Shown piece after piece: positions 60,176 through 64,000 of a DNA stretch of 64,000 nucleotides. The notes beneath the pieces were generated by a model, which saw only the letters and a program-made list of their open reading frames with translations, was not told the DNA's origin and searched no databases. Numbering within the stretch: position 1 is the stretch's first letter; each line of letters starts with the position of its first letter. A program made the position numbers and the translations under genes. Origin of the DNA: Manduca sexta (Eukaryota > Arthropoda > Insecta > Lepidoptera > Sphingidae); assembly GCF_014839805.1 (NCBI RefSeq), contig NC_051141.1:13524777-13588776 (forward strand), written 5' to 3'.

Positions 60176-61100
60176 TTTTTTTACTGATTAATATTGAGTT
60201 AAAGGTTGTCCGAAATAAAGAAAATATAACTAAAACTAGTACATTTATTATAAAACAAATCCAACAAGCTAGCTGGATTTGTGCTCTTTTATTCCCAACA
60301 ATTATATCAAATCAATGTTGGTCAATAATTTTATTGTTTTTCTTTGAAGTTATTATAAAAATAAATTACTTATATGTTTATTTTGTTGTTAACTGATAGG
60401 TAACTATTGGCTATAATATGTCTTTAATTATTATAATGATAAGTGGAAAAGGTTTATAGAAGCCATTCCTATGTCCATCTTTGTTCCAAATCAATGCTAG
60501 AAAATAAGTATCAATTGTTTTTTTGTTTTTAGTTTAATATGAAAATATGAATAAAAATATCATCTTATTGTTATTTTATTTGTTTTTTGTTCTTATATTC
60601 ATAAATGACAATTTGATAAGGTACTACTACATCAATAGCAAAGAACCACTTTAATCTAATATTTAAATAATGAAATTGAAATTTTCTCGTATTTGCTGAT
60701 TCCTTATGTGACGGGCCATATTTTCGTCCCCGTGGGCTTCTAAGGTGAATAAAAACTTCGCAATTACATTAGAACTGATTGTAAATACCCAATTACCAGT
60801 TATTAATTCCACAATCTTAAATACAATTCGCTACGATAATGTCGACGACAGCATAAGAGGTCTCGTTGTGATTATCGTAAATATGACATATGCGACAATG
60901 TGAAATGCAAATCTTCGCCACTGATAGTTACCATTAAGAGTAGGATTAAATTCGACAATGTCGAATATCTATCGGTCGTTCAATGATCGTTACGATACTA
61001 AAAACGATGTTACTGAGAGTAGACTTCGACACGACAAATGTCACGATATATCGAATATCGATGTCGCGAGTAGACGCCAAGATGTCAGAAGGGGTCGCAA

Positions 61101-61678
61101 CCCTCAGAACAATGACAAGCATAGAAGTAACCCTATGACATTTGAGTGTACTCTGTCTTAGACAGCAAGAAATTTAATTGTGTTGCGATCCCTTCTGACA
61201 TCTTATCGATGTCGATAGATGCTAAATTTCTAACATTTTTTTAATTTAATAATCTAAATGCTAAACCATTTTTGTGGATTGACATTTCGGAAGGCATGGA
61301 AACTGCTGTAAATAGCAAATGAAAATTGGACAAAATTTAGCTCGAAGAAAGCCGGTAGTTCTATAGTTTATTGTAATTTAACAGCTTCTTAACGAGTGCT
61401 TTTATATACCCAGACTTCTTTTGGTACTTGAATACCAAATCAGGGTATTGATATCTTTTTTAGCCTTTATCTAAAATAGCAATTTGCAACGGTTTGTTGA
61501 CTGACCGAAAAGTGTCTATTTCAGCAGGTCTGTGAATTTACCATAGCTGATAGACAAAGCATCTATCGATATCGATAACATGTCAGTTAGGATCGCAACA
61601 TAATTAAATTTCTTGCTGTCTAAGACAGAGTACACTTAAATGTTAGTGTTACTTCTATGCTTGTCATTGTTCTGAGGG
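61101..61678. mobile_element. foldback-type repeat, copy B, with about 115-bp inverted ends
   Basis: Left end CCCTCAGAACAATGACAAGC ... and right end ... GCTTGTCATTGTTCTGAGGG are inverted copies over about 115 bp with roughly 95% identity. The middle matches copy A. No target duplication. Immediately left (61081-61100) lies another truncated piece of the same family (GATGTCAGAAGGGGTCGCAA). No coding capacity. Confidence 0.8.
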
Positions 61679-61963
61679 ATAGGCTATAGTCTTACGACCA
61701 TACTGCCTAGTCTTACGTATGTGTAATGTCAAGTATCATAAATGTCAATGCTCTAATCTCGCGCCACCTATCTCGCTGCGGCGCGCTGCAACTCCCATGC
61801 TCTAGTAACTACGGAACAAATTCTTTATAGAATAAGCGCAATCTCTCTTCCATACATGGCACTAATTTATTAGTATCTTTTGTCAGTGCTACTAGTTCAC
61901 TATACTGTAGTCTTGGTACGTTTTTGATAATTCTGGTATTTTTTTTAATTCACTGAATGCTTT

Positions 61964-62040
61964 ACATTACGCGTGTCACGGAAAAATAACCTTATTATGC
62001 AATGAATAATAAGGTTATATTCCCGTGACACGCGTAATGT
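61964..62040. repeat. 35-bp-arm palindrome
   Basis: ACATTACGCGTGTCACGG ... CCTTATTAT, a 7-base loop, then the inverse with two mismatches. It contains ACGCGT and would form a strong hairpin. Confidence 0.85.
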
Positions 62041-62780
62041 CATGTAACTGTCATGTAGCTGTCATGTTAGCCGGCTAACATTCCAATGGCAAATGGATTA
62101 AGCTAGAACTAAATAAGAAGTGGTTAAAAATGAATTTGATTACTTCCTGTAAAAATTATCTACAATACTTATATTAAAACAAATTTGGACGCATAGAAAT
62201 CCTTTTAGTATTTTATAGTAGTTTATTGCTAACGAACTATAGCAACTTCAAGTAAACGTCACAGACATTTTTGTGTCGGTGTATTTGTATACTCTTGCGC
62301 ATTTTCTTGTGATTTTTGTTTTTTGTATATTTACGTTGAATAGAGCTTCAGTTCTTCCGTATTTAAGAAATACCTATTGACTGTTTGCGTAAGTGTTTGT
62401 GACATACATTAAATAGGCTCTCTATAAGAAATTTGGACTATTTATATCAGTGTAGTGTTGTTGAACAATTTACACTGTGAACTACTATTAAATTGTGAAC
62501 AGTGTTGTTGGTTACATGTTTATTAATGGAGTAAATGTGTAATTTTGTATGAAAGCTATAATGGACCTAAAATATTAATCGAAAATTTACCATAAATAAA
62601 TAAGATATTTTTGGATTTTAATTATGGCATGCTGGGCAGGAGTGCTTTAAATATTGATAAAACTATAAATGGTATTAAAAATAATGTACCGACTTTTTTT
62701 TTCCAAATTTTAGTACAGTGAACATTTTTTCGTGTATGTATATGCCAGTTACTGCAAATTTGTATCACAATTATGAAGGC
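62041..62780. other. AT-rich intergenic DNA
   Basis: No gene or repeat recognised. Confidence 0.4.
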
Positions 62781-63060
62781 AGAGGCCGCTTTACCTATTG
62801 TGCAGGATGAGCGCTGCACACAGGAGCAGTATGGTTGGGAGCGCCGTGCGCTGCTCCCAACATGTTCAAAGAGACATGCGTCGCTCGCGACACCGGTGCT
62901 CTCAGGCGCGGGCCCCACAGAAAAGATGTGAGGCGGGAACGGGGCGCATACAAGGCGCGGACGGGACGCCGTCGCAATTTTTTTAAAACATATAGAAGGG
63001 ACGAGGCACGGGCGTGACGTTGGGCGCCTCGAGAGATGACGGTTTTAGCTGTCGGATTTT
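62780..63060. other. isolated GC-rich block
   Basis: Opens frames on both strands (plus 62798-62986, minus 62795-63109), neither with a recognisable protein or splice context. Contains a short inverted pair GGTTGGGAGCGC and GCGCTGCTCCCAAC. Possibly a retroelement piece. Confidence 0.3.
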
Positions 63061-63159
63061 GCCATGATAACATGTCTTCTACTGAAGATGTGTTAATAGT
63101 GTATCCCACTAATATCAGAGGGTTATTGCAATACTCCGGTTTATTATAATTAAGGTCAG

Positions 63160-63545
63160 TCGGGGGAAGTGCGCCATAAAATTTTCATAGCTGGATTCAA
63201 TACAAAATAATTTCTTTTTGTGCTGACTTAACAATGTAATTTTATTAATTTAAGAATATTTGGTATTTTGTGATAACAACCTATAGCCATTCAAGGAAAT
63301 CGGACCAAAAATTAATAATATTTTGCTTAAAGTAAAAAAAAATGGTAGTAGGCGCACTTGCCTCCGGAAATGGGGTAAGTGCGCCATGTGTAAAAAACGC
63401 CAATATGAAACATTATAAAGAAAACACTCACTTTAGTCCATAGAGAAATAAGTTTTACTCGCATTGCTCTTGGATAATTTTTAATCACTCAATATTATAA
63501 CAAACTATGGCTGTCAAATCAAATTCGGGGTAAGTGCGCCATATA
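63160..63545. mobile_element. transposon-like region with repeated GTAAGTGCGCC motif
   Basis: GGGGAAGTGCGCCAT near 63163, the inverse GGCGCACTTGCC near 63351, and GGGGTAAGTGCGCCAT near 63372 and 63525. Repeats of this kind occur at the ends of some insect DNA transposons. No transposase is seen and the right side may continue outside the window. Confidence 0.45.
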
Positions 63546-64000
63546 TACGTAAATCAGGGCTTGAAAACATTTTAGAATTTGTTTTGGTATATAATTTTTG
63601 CTATGTTAGAGTTTTGTGTGCGGATATGTTGGAATAAGAAAATGGTAGCCCTAATATAAAATCTATTTTATTTCTAAAACTAAAAAAAACATACAAAAAT
63701 GTAGGAATTAACAATTTTGAATGCGTTACGAACTCAACTACTTAGAATTTGGCCTTATGACATTTGATATGTTTTAGCTGCATTATATCCAGATAACGTG
63801 CCTGATCGAACAGTTGCAACCTATTCACGTAAAGTTGCTCTAGACTAAGGTATTTCAGTTTTTCTTTTGTAAAAACGAATTAACTAATACGCCCTTTTAT
63901 TTAAGTCGGCTCAAAACAAAATACCATGAGTACAAAAAATTCTGCTGTTAAGTATAACATTTTAATAATAATAATTCATATTAGTAAAACTTATTCTCAA
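63546..64000. other. AT-rich DNA to the window end
   Basis: Nothing recognised. Confidence 0.4.

Overview
The window is AT-rich nuclear DNA from an insect, almost certainly a moth or butterfly. It has long introns with GT-AG borders, insect-type proteins, and repeat types that I recognise from Lepidoptera: tRNA-derived SINEs, elements with a 'CGGCTTCGCCCGCG'-type head, hAT and mariner remnants. Two real protein-coding genes are visible. The rest is intron, untranslated sequence and transposable-element debris.

Plus strand, 5326-16410: the 3' half of bric-a-brac (bab), a BTB-psq transcription factor. The BTB exons lie to the left, outside the window. I can place a small shared exon (5326-5383), the Bab conserved domain split over two exons (psq at 13889-14152, AT-hook at 15098-15267) and the last exon (15949-16410). 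A second, different psq exon (6227-6696) sits in the intron between the shared exon and the Bab psq exon. It has its own stop codon and the same splice phase, so it looks like an alternative last exon that would give a Bab protein with another DNA-binding end. In Lepidoptera bab is Z-linked and has been tied to male pheromone preference (Ostrinia) and male UV iridescence (Colias), so isoform structure here matters.

16.4-40.6 kb: gene-poor, with many repeats. These include a 459-bp TIR element, two copies of a GC-rich retroelement, a copia fragment, a 10-copy tandem array with 123-bp period inside an interspersed repeat, a 523-bp TIR element, and a 4.9-kb LTR element (31286-36203). The LTR element has two LTRs that look identical, a 4-bp target duplication, a tRNA-Leu primer site, no gag-pol reading frame, a nested decayed LINE, and, where a polypurine tract is expected, a 12-nt match to the 5' end of the same tRNA-Leu.

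Minus strand, 40597-55235: archipelago (ago/Fbxw7), complete. Ten coding exons splice in frame to 811 codons. They encode an F-box and eight WD40 blades with the three phosphodegron-binding arginines conserved, preceded by two apparently non-coding 5' exons. Its introns hold hairpin (foldback) elements, two hAT-type miniature elements and SINEs.

55.3-64 kb: transposon-rich, with two separate broken THAP-domain coding segments (one inside a TIR-bounded element), a cluster of foldback elements, a LINE tail, a near-perfect palindrome and a region with repeated GTAAGTGCGCC motifs. All assignments are from reading the sequence; no search was run.
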